Source of the DNA: Phycisphaerae bacterium
GTDB taxonomy: Bacteria > Planctomycetota > Phycisphaerae > UBA1845
DNA: 40,977 nucleotides
Assembly: GCA_016929015.1 (NCBI GenBank)
Contig: JAFGJQ010000098.1
Span: 1-40,977 of the forward strand
Direction of reading: 5' to 3'
Each line of letters starts with the position of its first letter. The first letter of the stretch is position 1. Shown here piece after piece: positions 7,959 to 16,980 of this stretch. The translations under genes were made by a program, and so were the position numbers. The notes under the pieces are model-generated. The model searched no databases, was not told where the DNA came from, and worked only from the letters and a program-made list of their open reading frames with translations.

Positions 7959-9112
7959 CGGGAAACAAGCGTCAACAGAGAAATCTCAGGAGGACAGAAC
8001 AACCGCACGCGTGGCGACGTGCCCCGCTCATGCCCCACGCCGCGGCTGACGTATGTGTACACGCCGTTCACCTGCGTCAACCCGCCGGCGGCCGTCGCGC
8101 GGGGGGCCTGACAACCCTTCACCAGCGGACCGAAGCCGGGCACCTGCACCTGCCCCCCGTGCGTATGCCCGGATACGACCAGATCCACGCCGTTCGCCGT
8201 CTGCAAGCGTAGCACCGCGTCCGGCGTGTGGGAAATCAGAATTCGCGCATCGCAGTCCGTCATGTCACCCAGCGTACGGACGGCCGCTTCCGCCGCCGGT
8301 CTGACGAACCAGTATTCCACACCGCCGATGGCCAGCGTCCGGCCACACACTTGCACCCGAGTCACATCATCGTGCAGCAGGCGGATGGCCGTTCCCTCAA
8401 ACATCCTCCGTAGGTTGCCGAGGCTGTCAATGTTCCCCTGCACGGCATGGACCCCGCCCGGTGCGTCAAGCCGGGCGAGAAGCTCTCGCAAGGCGGGAAG
8501 CTCCTTCTCGAACGTTTCGGGCGCCGCCTGGAAGAAGTCGCCCGGCAACAGGATGACGTCCGGGCGAAGGGACATCAGCCGATCGACGGCCTCACGTTCG
8601 TAGTCGGTGATCCGGTCCGTCTGGAGATCGGCGAGTACGCCCACGCGAATCGGCCGGCCATTGGGACCCCCGCCGAGAATCGGGATTTCCGCCTCCTCCA
8701 CCACAAGCCGGTATGGCTCCACAAACGTCGCCCAGACCGTCACCGGAACCGTCAGCACGCAGAGCCCGGCCAGCACCACGACCGGAACGCTGAACGGACG
8801 CGGACCTCCCCTCCAACGCGCCACGGCCGCTCCCACCAGGATGGCCACGCCAAATACCGGCATGAGCACCGCCACCACCGCGTACCCAAGGTGGGTCAGC
8901 CCGAAGAGCCGGGCACCCACGACCACGTGCAGGGGCAACTTGGCCGCAAACAGCAACGCCCCGGCCACAGATGCGGCCAGCACGTGCGGCAGCCGAATGT
9001 AGGGGTTTTGGCCTGCTCGACGCGAGGCCAGCCCGTACCACGCGAGCACAAGCCCGACGGTCAGCCCGTCCAGCACGGTTGAGAGGATCAGAATGGCTGT
9101 CCAGCCCCTCAT
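7955..9112 (-). CDS. Membrane-anchored metallophosphoesterase with altered metal motifs
   Basis: The product has 385 residues. Four hydrophobic segments lie in residues 1-130 and a calcineurin-like phosphoesterase domain in about 155-375. Recognisable motifs are ADLQ (Asp162, Gln164), PGDFF (Asp192), GNID (Asn227), ISHTPD (His295) and GHTHGGQ (His316, His318). The architecture matches the YaeI/YkuE group, whose members hydrolyse phosphodiester or lipid pyrophosphate bonds. The usual D-x-H of motif I is D-x-Q here, and the usual GNH of motif III is GNI. This removes one metal ligand and the general-acid histidine, so activity may be changed or lost. No ribosome binding site is obvious before ATG 9112. 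The secreted hypothetical gene follows with a 4-nt overlap. Confidence 0.87.
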   Translation of the reverse strand: MRGWTAILILSTVLDGLTVGLVLAWYGLASRRAGQNPYIRLPHVLAASVAGALLFAAKLPLHVVVGARLFGLTHLGYAVVAVLMPVFGVAILVGAAVARWRGGPRPFSVPVVVLAGLCVLTVPVTVWATFVEPYRLVVEEAEIPILGGGPNGRPIRVGVLADLQTDRITDYEREAVDRLMSLRPDVILLPGDFFQAAPETFEKELPALRELLARLDAPGGVHAVQGNIDSLGNLRRMFEGTAIRLLHDDVTRVQVCGRTLAIGGVEYWFVRPAAEAAVRTLGDMTDCDARILISHTPDAVLRLQTANGVDLVVSGHTHGGQVQVPGFGPLVKGCQAPRATAAGGLTQVNGVYTYVSRGVGHERGTSPRVRLFCPPEISLLTLVSR

Positions 9113-9228
9113 GTCAGATCATACGAGCCGGAGGGTTCAGGGTTCGCCGCCGCCCGGGTCCGCCGTGGATCCCGGTCCAGTGGTCTCCATTGCCACGGCA
9201 AAATCCGGTAGACTGGTTCCTCGTGCGA

Positions 9229-10815
9229 ATGCCCGTGTTTCCCAATGTATCGCTCGCGGCGAAGTGCCGCATCCTGTTCGGCGTCGCCGTCCTACTGATT
9301 CTGGCGGCCACCCTGCTCGTTCCCTGGGTGCAGATGGCCAGCCTCAGCAACCACCTGGCCGTCCTGAAGGCGGAGCAGATGGCGGGGACCGCGTATCTGC
9401 TGACCGACCTGTCCCGGCCGGATTGGGACGCCGCCCAGAACGACCTGAACCAGCGCTGGGCAACCTATGCCCGCCGCTTCGATTTCGACCGCTCTCACCC
9501 GCCGCCGACCCTCATCTCGCTTGAACAGGCGAGGGCCCGCGGCGACGAAGGCTTCGTCAATACGGCCATCCGCCAGTTGCAGGCGTACCCCACCCAACCG
9601 TACTACTGGACGATCGGGAAGCGAGACGGGCAGGACCTGCTGAAGGTCGCGATGGCCGTGCGTGCCGCAGAGACCGAGCCCAACCCCGGCAGTCTGCGAG
9701 GCATCATCGAAGTGCGCATGCCGATGAAGGGCGAGTTGGGCATCTGGAACTGGATTGTGACCGTATCGGCCGGTCTCTCCGGCGGCCTGCTGGCCCTGCT
9801 GGTGTTCTACCTGATCACGCAGAAGCTTATCCTCTCTCCTGTTCGCCGGCTCCGCCGTTTGGCGGACCAGGTGGCCCAGGGGGACATGGCGGCGCGGTCG
9901 GACATCGCCACACGCGACGAGTTCCAGGACCTGGCCACCAGCTTCAATGAGATGCTGCATCACCTCCAGGCCGCACAGGAAAAGCTGGAAACCATCAACC
10001 GTTCGCTGGACGCAAAGGTCGACGAGTTGGCCAACGCCAACGTCGCCCTGTACGAGAGCAACCGCCTCAAGAGCGAGTTCCTGGCAAACGTCAGCCACGA
10101 GCTTCGTACGCCCCTCGTATCCATCATCGGCTTCGCGGAGCTTGTCCGCGATGCGCAGGACAACCCGCCGAAGGACCGCTCACGCCTGAAGAGGTACTGC
10201 GAGAACATCCACACGAGCGGCCGAATGCTGCTGGACATCATCAACGACCTGCTTGACCTGGCCAAAATCGAGGCCGGCAAGCTGGAACTGCACGTCAATC
10301 GGTTTGACATTGCAGAGGTCTGCCAGACTCTCATCGACTTCGTCCAGCCCCTGGCGGACAAGCGGAACCTCAGCCTGACGCTGCAAATCGAAGACGGCAT
10401 GCCGGAGATGGAGTCCGACTCCGGCAAGGTCAAACAGGTCCTCTACAACCTCCTGAGCAACGCCTTGAAGTTCACCCCGGAGGGCGGGGCCGTCAGCGTA
10501 CATGTCCGCCCCGAAGACGGTCGCGTGCCCGTGGTGCGAATCGCCGTGCGCGACACGGGCCCCGGCATTCCCAAGGAGCTGCACGAGGAGGTCTTCGAGA
10601 AGTTCAAGCAGGCGGACGCCTCCGTCACCCGTGAACACGGCGGCACCGGTCTGGGCCTGGCCATCACCCGCGAACTGGTCCACATTCTCGGCGGGGAGAT
10701 CCGACTGGAAAGCGAACCCGGCCAAGGCTCAACCTTCACCGTCACCCTTCCCGCCCAAGCCCTCACCGTCGGCTCACCCGACCACCCCGAAACGGCCGCC
10801 CGGACCGGTACCTGA
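9229..10815 (+). CDS. Sensor histidine kinase with HAMP domain
   Basis: The product has 528 residues from ATG 9229. There is a membrane segment at about 11-32, then a periplasmic domain of about 150 residues that resembles the DUF3365/Tll0287-type haem or small-ligand sensor fold. A second membrane segment at about 180-203, a HAMP linker and a coiled coil follow. The HisKA domain has its phosphorylated His290 in NVSHELRTPL. The HATPase domain has an N box (LLSNALKF), a G1 box (DTGPGIP) and a G2 box (GGTGLGLAI). No receiver domain is fused and no response regulator is adjacent, so it is an orphan kinase here. The frame is open 258 nt further upstream, but that part overlaps the divergent gene. 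A GTG at 9223 is a possible alternative start. Confidence 0.9.
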   Translation: MPVFPNVSLAAKCRILFGVAVLLILAATLLVPWVQMASLSNHLAVLKAEQMAGTAYLLTDLSRPDWDAAQNDLNQRWATYARRFDFDRSHPPPTLISLEQARARGDEGFVNTAIRQLQAYPTQPYYWTIGKRDGQDLLKVAMAVRAAETEPNPGSLRGIIEVRMPMKGELGIWNWIVTVSAGLSGGLLALLVFYLITQKLILSPVRRLRRLADQVAQGDMAARSDIATRDEFQDLATSFNEMLHHLQAAQEKLETINRSLDAKVDELANANVALYESNRLKSEFLANVSHELRTPLVSIIGFAELVRDAQDNPPKDRSRLKRYCENIHTSGRMLLDIINDLLDLAKIEAGKLELHVNRFDIAEVCQTLIDFVQPLADKRNLSLTLQIEDGMPEMESDSGKVKQVLYNLLSNALKFTPEGGAVSVHVRPEDGRVPVVRIAVRDTGPGIPKELHEEVFEKFKQADASVTREHGGTGLGLAITRELVHILGGEIRLESEPGQGSTFTVTLPAQALTVGSPDHPETAARTGT

Positions 10816-10856
10816 ACGCCACGGTCAACGGCGGGTCTCACTCGCCTGCCGTCGCG

Positions 10857-11609
10857 TCACTCGCGTCTCTGAAGAATGAAGAACACGTAGCCGAAGGCGT
10901 CTCCGTAGCGACGGCAGATGTCCAGTTCCCGGTTCATTTCGTCAAGCACCCGGGCAAGCATCGGGTCCGTCGCGGCCTGAGGCCGCAGCATCTCCCCTCG
11001 CGCCGAAAGCGGCGTCAGATACTCATCCCACCACGCCGCGCCTGGCAAAACGAAATGATCCACCAGTTCGAAGCCCGCCTCCTCCGCAATCTTCCGATTC
11101 CCCTCCACGTTCGTAATGGCCGGATACTCGGAATCCCAGAACGCCTTCACCTCCGCCGACGGCGTGTCCGTCAGCCACACCGCCTCGCTGGCCACGAGAC
11201 ATCCGCCCGGCCGCAGCAGCGGCCGCCAACATCGCAGCCCCTCCCCGAAGCCCAGAATGAAGATCGCCCCTTCGCACCAGATCAGGTCCACCGAGCCTGG
11301 CGCGTCCGTCAGGCCGTCGAACGACTGGTGTCGCGTCTTGATTTGCTCTGCCAACCCCGCCTCTGCCGCCGACGCCCGAAGCTGGGCGAGAAACGGCTCG
11401 TGAAAATCCACCGCGGTGACCGGCACGCCGAACGCCCTCGCCAGAACCAGCGTCTGCCGCCCCGGCCCGCAGCCGAGGTCCAGGATCACCGGGTTGTCCG
11501 GCAGCCGCGGCAGTCGCCGGATGGCCTCCCGCGTGGCTGCATCGCTGCCAGGGCCTTCGCGCGGCAGGTCACAGTGCAGCCGTAAGAATGCCTTCCAGTA
11601 GTCATCCAT
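10857..11609 (-). CDS. Class I SAM-dependent methyltransferase
   Basis: The product has 250 residues from ATG 11609. The SAM-binding motif I is VILDLGCGPGRQT (residues 41-53). An acidic motif II ends in AVDFH, and the post-motif region includes LIWCEGAIFILGFGEGL and LRPGGCLVASE. It is a Rossmann-fold small-molecule methyltransferase with unknown acceptor; the C-terminal Tyr/Trp-rich segment probably forms the acceptor pocket. GGAG lies about 10 nt upstream of the start. The frame extends to 11738, but that region has no domain content and holds an 18-bp palindrome. The gene ends 41 nt from the end of the convergent histidine kinase gene. Confidence 0.88.
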   Translation of the reverse strand: MDDYWKAFLRLHCDLPREGPGSDAATREAIRRLPRLPDNPVILDLGCGPGRQTLVLARAFGVPVTAVDFHEPFLAQLRASAAEAGLAEQIKTRHQSFDGLTDAPGSVDLIWCEGAIFILGFGEGLRCWRPLLRPGGCLVASEAVWLTDTPSAEVKAFWDSEYPAITNVEGNRKIAEEAGFELVDHFVLPGAAWWDEYLTPLSARGEMLRPQAATDPMLARVLDEMNRELDICRRYGDAFGYVFFILQRRE

Positions 11610-11648
11610 CCGATAGCGTCTCCATTGCCCCGGATGCCTTGGGTTCGT

Positions 11649-11666
11649 TCGTTCCGCGCGGAACGA
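11649..11666. promoter_or_regulatory. 18-bp perfect palindrome upstream of the methyltransferase gene
   Basis: TCGTTCCGCGCGGAACGA reads the same on both strands. It lies 40 nt upstream of the methyltransferase start, where a promoter or operator would be expected. Half-site echoes flank it (GTTCGTTC on the left and ACGGAAC on the right). A dimeric repressor site is the simplest reading; a hairpin in the transcript is the alternative. Confidence 0.5.
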
Positions 11667-11809
11667 CACGGAACACCCGCGCCGACCCGCGATGCGAATG
11701 ATACGCGAAATCCGCACGCTTTTCCCAGACCGCCGCATTGCACGGCGTGCCTCCGCGCAGGGTTGCCAACGCGCCGGCCGACGGGTAAGCTGTTATCAGA
11801 GAGAAAGTT

Positions 11810-11883
11810 GGGCGATTAGCTCAGTTGGCCAGAGCGCCTCGCTTACAACGAGGAGGTCGGTGGTTCGAGCCCGCCATCGCCCA
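11810..11883 (+). tRNA. tRNA-Val (anticodon TAC)
   Basis: The sequence folds as a complete cloverleaf. The acceptor stem is GGGCGAT/ATCGCCC, the D stem GCTC/GAGC, the anticodon stem CCTCG/CGAGG and the T stem GGTGG/CCGCC with loop TTCGAGC. The anticodon loop is CTTACAA, giving anticodon TAC at 11844-11846 and decoding GUA valine codons. The discriminator is A at 11883. CCA is not encoded, so it must be added after transcription. Confidence 0.97.
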
Positions 11884-11984
11884 GTCACGCGCGGCAACCA
11901 CGCGCGGGGAATCACGACAATCCGCTCTCGCCTGGCACGGCAGAGCCGTTCCCTCGGCGGAGTGTGCGGTTACGGGAGAACATC

Positions 11985-13325
11985 ATGGCCGGAGGAGAGG
12001 AAGCCATTGACGCCCTGCGCGAGGCGCTCCGCGTGTCGCCGGACAACGTACCCCTGCGGCGGCACCTGGCCGAGACGCTCGCCGGGCACGGGCGATATGA
12101 AGAGGCGGAAAGTGAGTACCGCCGAGCCCTGACACACGCCCCGAACGACGACTCCATCAAGCTCAGCCTTGCCCAGACGTACTATCAGCAGGAGAAGAAC
12201 AGTCACGCGCTGGTGATTGTCGAGGAATTCCTCAAGAGACCGGATACGCCGCCGCGGGCGTACCTGCTCCATGCACGCCTGCTGGTGCGGGCGGGCGACG
12301 TGGCCCGCGCGGTGCGTCAATATCGCCAGGCCCGCCAGTCCGATCCCGGCCTGGCCGATTCGGTCTTCGAGGAGCAGCTCGGTATCGATGCCCGCGACGA
12401 TTCCGACGTCAGCGAAGGACGCCTGCGCGGCGCGGCGGACGCGCAGCCGGACGAGCCGATGCCGGACCTCGAACGACCCTCCATCACCTTCCAGGACGTG
12501 GGCGGCATGGAGGCCGTGAAAGATGAGATTCGGCTGAAGATCATTCACCCGCTCACGCATCCGGAGATCTACGAGGCGTACGGCAAGAAGATCGGCGGCG
12601 GCATCCTGCTGTACGGCCCGCCCGGCTGCGGAAAGACCTACCTGGCCCGGGCGACAGCCGGCGAAGTGAAGGCGGGGTTCCTCTCGGTCGGCATCAACGA
12701 CGTGCTGGAGATGTGGATCGGGCAGAGCGAACGAAACCTGCACCAGATCTTCGAGACAGCCCGCGCGCACCGGCCGTGCGTGCTCTTCTTCGACGAGGTG
12801 GACGCCCTGGGAGCGAGCCGCACGGACATGCGGCACAGCAGCGGTCGGCACCTGATCAACCAGTTCCTGGCCGAACTGGACGGCGACAAGTGGTCCAACG
12901 AGGGCATACTGATCCTGGCGGCCACCAACGCACCCTGGCATCTCGATTCGGCGTTCCGCCGGCCGGGCCGGTTTGACCGGATTCTGTTCGTGCCGCCTCC
13001 GGACGCGTCCGCGCGAGCGGCCATTCTGCGAATCCTGCTGCACGGCAAGCCCACCACCGACATCAACTTCGACGCCCTGGTCAAAAAGACGGCGGATTTC
13101 TCCGGCGCCGATCTGAAGGCGCTGGTGGACACGGCGGTGGAAAGCAAGCTGCGCGCCGCGTTGGGCAGCGGCACGCCGACGCCCATCCAGACGGCCGATC
13201 TGATCGCCGCCGCGCGGAACCTCAAGCCCACCACCACGGAGTGGTTCGCCACGGCCCGCAATTACGCCGTGTACGCCAACCAGGCCGGTTTGTACGATGA
13301 AATTCTCAAGTACCTGAGGCTCTGA
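11985..13325 (+). CDS. AAA ATPase with N-terminal TPR repeats
   Basis: The product has 446 residues from ATG 11985. Residues 1-130 are TPR repeats. A low-complexity acidic linker spans about 135-162. A classic AAA module covers about 165-410: Walker A GPPGCGKT (211-218), Walker B VLFFDEVDALG (266-276), sensor 1 LAATN, and the arginine-finger region RRPGRFDR (325-332). The module resembles the Cdc48/FtsH/Vps4 group, but no protease domain is attached. It is probably a remodelling or unfolding ATPase with TPR-based substrate binding. GGGAG lies 7 nt before the ATG; a GTG at 11964 is a weaker alternative. The next gene starts 2 nt after the stop. Confidence 0.92.
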   Translation: MAGGEEAIDALREALRVSPDNVPLRRHLAETLAGHGRYEEAESEYRRALTHAPNDDSIKLSLAQTYYQQEKNSHALVIVEEFLKRPDTPPRAYLLHARLLVRAGDVARAVRQYRQARQSDPGLADSVFEEQLGIDARDDSDVSEGRLRGAADAQPDEPMPDLERPSITFQDVGGMEAVKDEIRLKIIHPLTHPEIYEAYGKKIGGGILLYGPPGCGKTYLARATAGEVKAGFLSVGINDVLEMWIGQSERNLHQIFETARAHRPCVLFFDEVDALGASRTDMRHSSGRHLINQFLAELDGDKWSNEGILILAATNAPWHLDSAFRRPGRFDRILFVPPPDASARAAILRILLHGKPTTDINFDALVKKTADFSGADLKALVDTAVESKLRAALGSGTPTPIQTADLIAAARNLKPTTTEWFATARNYAVYANQAGLYDEILKYLRL

Positions 13326-13327
13326 GC

Positions 13328-14596
13328 ATGGACACACGCTTCGGGATATCGGCAGCCCTCCAGCGGGCGGAACACCTGCTTGCCCTTGAGCGTCCTGCGG
13401 ACGCGGAACGCGAGTTGCGGCGTTATCTGGCATCCGACCCGGACAACCCGCTGGCCCACGCCGTGCTGGCACGGACGCTGCAGGATCAGGGCCAGGCAGA
13501 CAAGGCGCTGAACGAGTCTTCCCTCGCCATTCATCTCGGGCCGGATGTGGACTACTGCTTCTACGTCCACGCCCTGGTGCTCAGCGAGCTGGATCGCGAT
13601 CGGGAGGCGGAACAGGCGGCCCGCGAGGCCTTGCGACTGGACCCGGAAGACGCGGATTACTACGCCCTTCTCGCCGGGGTCCTCCATGACCAGAAGCTCT
13701 GGCAGGAATCACTGGACGCGGCGAACCAGGGCCTGGAATACGACGCGGAGCACGTAGGGTGCCTGAACATTCGGGCCTCGGCCCTCGTCAAGCTCGGGCG
13801 TCAGACGGAGGCCGCCGCCCTTCTGGACGTGGCGCTGCGACGCGATCCGGACAACGCGTTCACCCATGCGAACAAGGGCTGGGCCCAGCTCCAGGCGAAC
13901 CAAACCGCCGGGGCACTGGAGCACTTTCGCGAGGCGCTGCGGCTGGAACCCAACAATGCGTGGGCCCGGGAAGGCATCATCCAGGCCCTGCACGCCCGGC
14001 ACCTGGTCTATCGTCTCCTCCTGCGATACTTCTTCGCGATGTCGCGGCTGCCGGGCAAGACGCAGATGATCTTGATTGTCGGTGCGTACGTGATCACACG
14101 CGTGCTCAGAGTTCTGGGCAGGCAAATGCCCGAGCTGCAGCCGTACGTGGCGCCGATTCTGGTTCTGTACGTCGTATTCGTGTTCCTGTCGTGGACCTCG
14201 CAGCCGTTGTTCGACCTGTTGCTGCGGTTGAGCCGCTTCGGCCGGCTGGCCCTGACGAAGGAACGCGTCACCGCCTCCAACTGGGTGGGCGGACTGCTGG
14301 CCGGCGGCCTGCTTTCGCTGGGGCTGGCACTGGTATCGGGCCACCACAGTCTTCTGTTGCCCGCCGCGGTCTGCGGCCTGATGATCATTCCCGTCAGCGC
14401 AACCTACGAAGCCACCGCGCCCTCCCTACGGCGCATCCTGCGCCCCTACACGATCGCATTGGGTGTTGTCGGGGGACTGGCCGTCGTGCTGCATTTCACC
14501 GTGGGCCCGGCCGTCGGCCTGCCGCTGGCCGGCCTGATGCTCATCGGCGCCATGCTGTTTCCGTGGGTGGCAAACATCGTCGCGTTGCGATCGTAG
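13328..14596 (+). CDS. TPR-repeat membrane protein
   Basis: The product has 422 residues. Residues 1-220 are about six TPR units with recurring 'A...AL.LDP..A' spacing. The C-terminal half is membrane-embedded, with hydrophobic segments at about 247-262, 272-290, 320-340, 345-362, 374-394 and 397-418. The start lies 2 nt after the AAA/TPR gene, so the pair is an operon. The likely reading is a membrane receptor or scaffold for the AAA protein. No enzymatic motif is visible. Confidence 0.82.
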   Translation: MDTRFGISAALQRAEHLLALERPADAERELRRYLASDPDNPLAHAVLARTLQDQGQADKALNESSLAIHLGPDVDYCFYVHALVLSELDRDREAEQAAREALRLDPEDADYYALLAGVLHDQKLWQESLDAANQGLEYDAEHVGCLNIRASALVKLGRQTEAAALLDVALRRDPDNAFTHANKGWAQLQANQTAGALEHFREALRLEPNNAWAREGIIQALHARHLVYRLLLRYFFAMSRLPGKTQMILIVGAYVITRVLRVLGRQMPELQPYVAPILVLYVVFVFLSWTSQPLFDLLLRLSRFGRLALTKERVTASNWVGGLLAGGLLSLGLALVSGHHSLLLPAAVCGLMIIPVSATYEATAPSLRRILRPYTIALGVVGGLAVVLHFTVGPAVGLPLAGLMLIGAMLFPWVANIVALRS

Positions 14597-14807
14597 ACCC
14601 CCTGCCGGCGGCGGCACCACCGGTCGCACTCGGTCGCCTGTGCCTCATTACGCAACGCAATAACACACAAGAAGATACGTCTATCCGGCCGGTCGGGCGT
14701 TGCCGGGTGCGGGCCGACGGGGTAGCGTGGATGCACGGCTCCCATGCCGCCTGGCGCGTGGCCCGGCGCGGGAGATCGCACGTCCTGCAAGCTGGATGGT
14801 CAAAGCC

Positions 14808-16019
14808 ATGGATTCGCATCAACCAACCGAACTGGAAAAGCGGACCGGGTTCAATCGCCGCGAGTTCCTTCGTCAGGGCGCCGTCGGGGCCGGACTGCTG
14901 CTGGGCACGCCCCACCTATGGGCTCAGCAGACGAGCCGGCCCGCACCACCGCCGAGGCCGAAAACCAACATCGACGACGCGTTGAAGGTGCCCCGGACAC
15001 GGTTTTCTCTGCCCGGCCTCTTTCCGGGCAAAGTCGCCCAGGTGCACGACGAAGCGGTCGTGGCGGACGGCAAGTTCGCCAAGGACGTGATCGCGAAGAT
15101 GTTCGCCCGCGGGTTGCAGGCCCTCACCGGGCAGGATGCGAAGGAGAGCTTCCGGCTGCTGTTCACCCGTGACGACGTGGTGGGCATCAAGGTCAACCCC
15201 GTGGGGCCCGGGCTGATCAGCACGCGTCCCGAACTGGTACAGGTAATCATCGACTGGCTCGCGGAAAACGGCCTGCCCAAGCAGAACATTGTCATCTGGG
15301 ACCGGTTCGACTTCATGTTGAGGGATGCGGATTTCACGGCGGAGCGCTTTCCGGACGTGCGGATCGAGGGCTTGCAGACGATGGTCGAGGAGCTCCCCGA
15401 AGGCGAAAACGCCGATCACAGCCGCTGGCGGGACAAGGAGGGCAACCACGTCAGCGCCCCCAACTTCGACCGCGACGTGTTCTACTGGGCGGACGTGGAC
15501 GGCCCGAAGGACCTGCCCTACCTGAACCAGCACGTGTTCAACGGCAAGCACTCATACTTCGGCAAGCTCCTGACGCAGAAGTTGACGAAGATGATCAACG
15601 TGCCCGTCTTCAAGAACACGGGCAACGGCATCTCCATGGCCACCAAGAACCTGGGCTACGGCGCCGTCTGCAACACGAACCGCCTGCACCAACCGCTGTT
15701 CTTCGACGTGTGTACCGAGGTGCTGGCCTTCCCGGCGATCCGCGACAAGCTGGTGCTGAACGTCACGGACGGCCTGCGCGGGCAGTACGAAGGCGGGCCC
15801 ATGCCCGCGGCGCAGTTCGCCTATGAGTACAAGACGCTGTTCCTGGGCACCGATCCGTTCGCCCTGGATTCCATTTGCCACAACCTGATGGTGGAAAAAC
15901 GCAAAAGCGAAGGGATCAAGGTCAACGAGCACCCGAAGTACACGGACTACCTCCGGTACGCCGAGCGTCTCGGCCTGGGCGTGGTGGACCCGGCCAAGGT
16001 GAAGGTGGTTCGGGCATAG
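14808..16019 (+). CDS. DUF362 domain protein with Tat signal
   Basis: The product has 403 residues from ATG 14808. The N-terminus has a twin-arginine signal (NRREFLRQG, Arg17-Arg18) followed by a hydrophobic stretch ending near LWAQ. The body matches the DUF362 type: a GIKVNPVGPG motif, WLAENGLPKQNIVIWDR, KMINVPVFKNTGNG and FLGTDPFALDS. Such proteins are exported folded and are often linked to iron-sulfur or metal chemistry, but the biochemical role is not established. No ferredoxin-type Cys cluster is visible here. ATG 14796 is an alternative start 12 nt upstream. The DUF6599-like lipoprotein gene follows 26 nt after the stop, probably in the same operon. Confidence 0.82.
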   Translation: MDSHQPTELEKRTGFNRREFLRQGAVGAGLLLGTPHLWAQQTSRPAPPPRPKTNIDDALKVPRTRFSLPGLFPGKVAQVHDEAVVADGKFAKDVIAKMFARGLQALTGQDAKESFRLLFTRDDVVGIKVNPVGPGLISTRPELVQVIIDWLAENGLPKQNIVIWDRFDFMLRDADFTAERFPDVRIEGLQTMVEELPEGENADHSRWRDKEGNHVSAPNFDRDVFYWADVDGPKDLPYLNQHVFNGKHSYFGKLLTQKLTKMINVPVFKNTGNGISMATKNLGYGAVCNTNRLHQPLFFDVCTEVLAFPAIRDKLVLNVTDGLRGQYEGGPMPAAQFAYEYKTLFLGTDPFALDSICHNLMVEKRKSEGIKVNEHPKYTDYLRYAERLGLGVVDPAKVKVVRA

Positions 16020-16045
16020 AAGAAGATCACGGCGAGGGTTTCGGC

Positions 16046-16972
16046 ATGAGGCGGATCGGATGCTGGGCCTGTATCCCGTTTGTGGCGGTATGGGCCGGTT
16101 GCCAGCATGGGAAAACGCTCGAAAGTACTGCTAACCCGGAGCCACCTCCCTCTGCCGCGCAGGCGGTCGCAGAAGTCCAACCACCCCCCCCTCCGGAAGG
16201 CTGGGCGCCGGCCGCACCGCCGCGTCGATTTGTCGGGGCCGATCTGTTCAACCACATCGACGGCGCCGCGGAGGTGTTCCTGGAACTCGGCTTCCGGCGT
16301 GTGCTGGTGCAGGGCTACGATCGCGGTGACACCACGCTCGATGTGCAGATCTACGAAATGGAAAACTCCACCGCCGCCCGCGCCATGTTCCTGCGGCTGC
16401 GCGGCAAGGGAGTGGCCGTACCGGGCGTGACGGGCCGAAACGTCGGCAACCGCTACCAGATCACCGCGCAGCACAGCCGGTTTTTCGTGCAGGTGAACAA
16501 CCCCGAGGGCGACGAAGGCGACACGCCCGAAATGGTGGAGCTGGCCAGCCGGACGCTGCAAAGCCTCCCGGCCGATGAAGAGGTGGGAATCCTGGCCGTT
16601 CTCCCCGACGAGGGGAAAGTGCCGGGATCGGAATCGATCGTCCGCGGGCCGTATACGCTGCAATCCATCTGCACGCTGGGCGAGGGCGACATTCTGCAGA
16701 TGAACGGGCAGGTATTCGGCGTCGCCGCCGACTACGAAACGAAGGCAGACGGCCGATTCACACGGCTGATCATCCCGTACCCCGACGCCAACGCCGCCCG
16801 CGCTGCGTTCGCGAACCTGCGCAGCCATCTGGACCCCGAACTCCGGCCCGTGCGGCACGACGCGCGATCCATCGTATTCCAGGACTACCGCAACCAATTC
16901 GGCGACGCGACGATTCGCGGAAACACCATCGACATCCGCGTGGGCCTGTCACGCGATCCGAGTCCGGAATAG
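16046..16972 (+). CDS. DUF6599-like lipoprotein
   Basis: The product has 308 residues from ATG 16046. A short hydrophobic signal ends in VAVWAGC (Cys19), followed by a Pro-rich linker and then a globular domain. The segment FNHIDGAAEVFLELGFRRV resembles the conserved core of DUF6599 ('INGGAE.yl..GF'), and YDRGDTTLDVQIYEM fits the same family. The function of that family is not known. The gene follows the Tat-exported DUF362 gene, so both products work outside the cytoplasm. It ends 8 nt from the end of the convergent sialate O-acetylesterase gene. Confidence 0.75.
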   Translation: MRRIGCWACIPFVAVWAGCQHGKTLESTANPEPPPSAAQAVAEVQPPPPPEGWAPAAPPRRFVGADLFNHIDGAAEVFLELGFRRVLVQGYDRGDTTLDVQIYEMENSTAARAMFLRLRGKGVAVPGVTGRNVGNRYQITAQHSRFFVQVNNPEGDEGDTPEMVELASRTLQSLPADEEVGILAVLPDEGKVPGSESIVRGPYTLQSICTLGEGDILQMNGQVFGVAADYETKADGRFTRLIIPYPDANAARAAFANLRSHLDPELRPVRHDARSIVFQDYRNQFGDATIRGNTIDIRVGLSRDPSPE

Positions 16973-16980
16973 CGGATCGA

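Noticed and set aside
11791-11796. TGTTAT as the tRNA-Val -10 box
   Set aside because: No -35 at an acceptable distance; the nearest TTGCCA is 22 nt away.
11970-13472. Long minus-strand open frame (500 residues)
   Set aside because: Antisense shadow of the AAA/TPR gene, whose Walker motifs are clear on the plus strand.
14700-14807. Upstream extension of the DUF362 protein
   Set aside because: It would bury the twin-arginine signal, which must be near the N-terminus.
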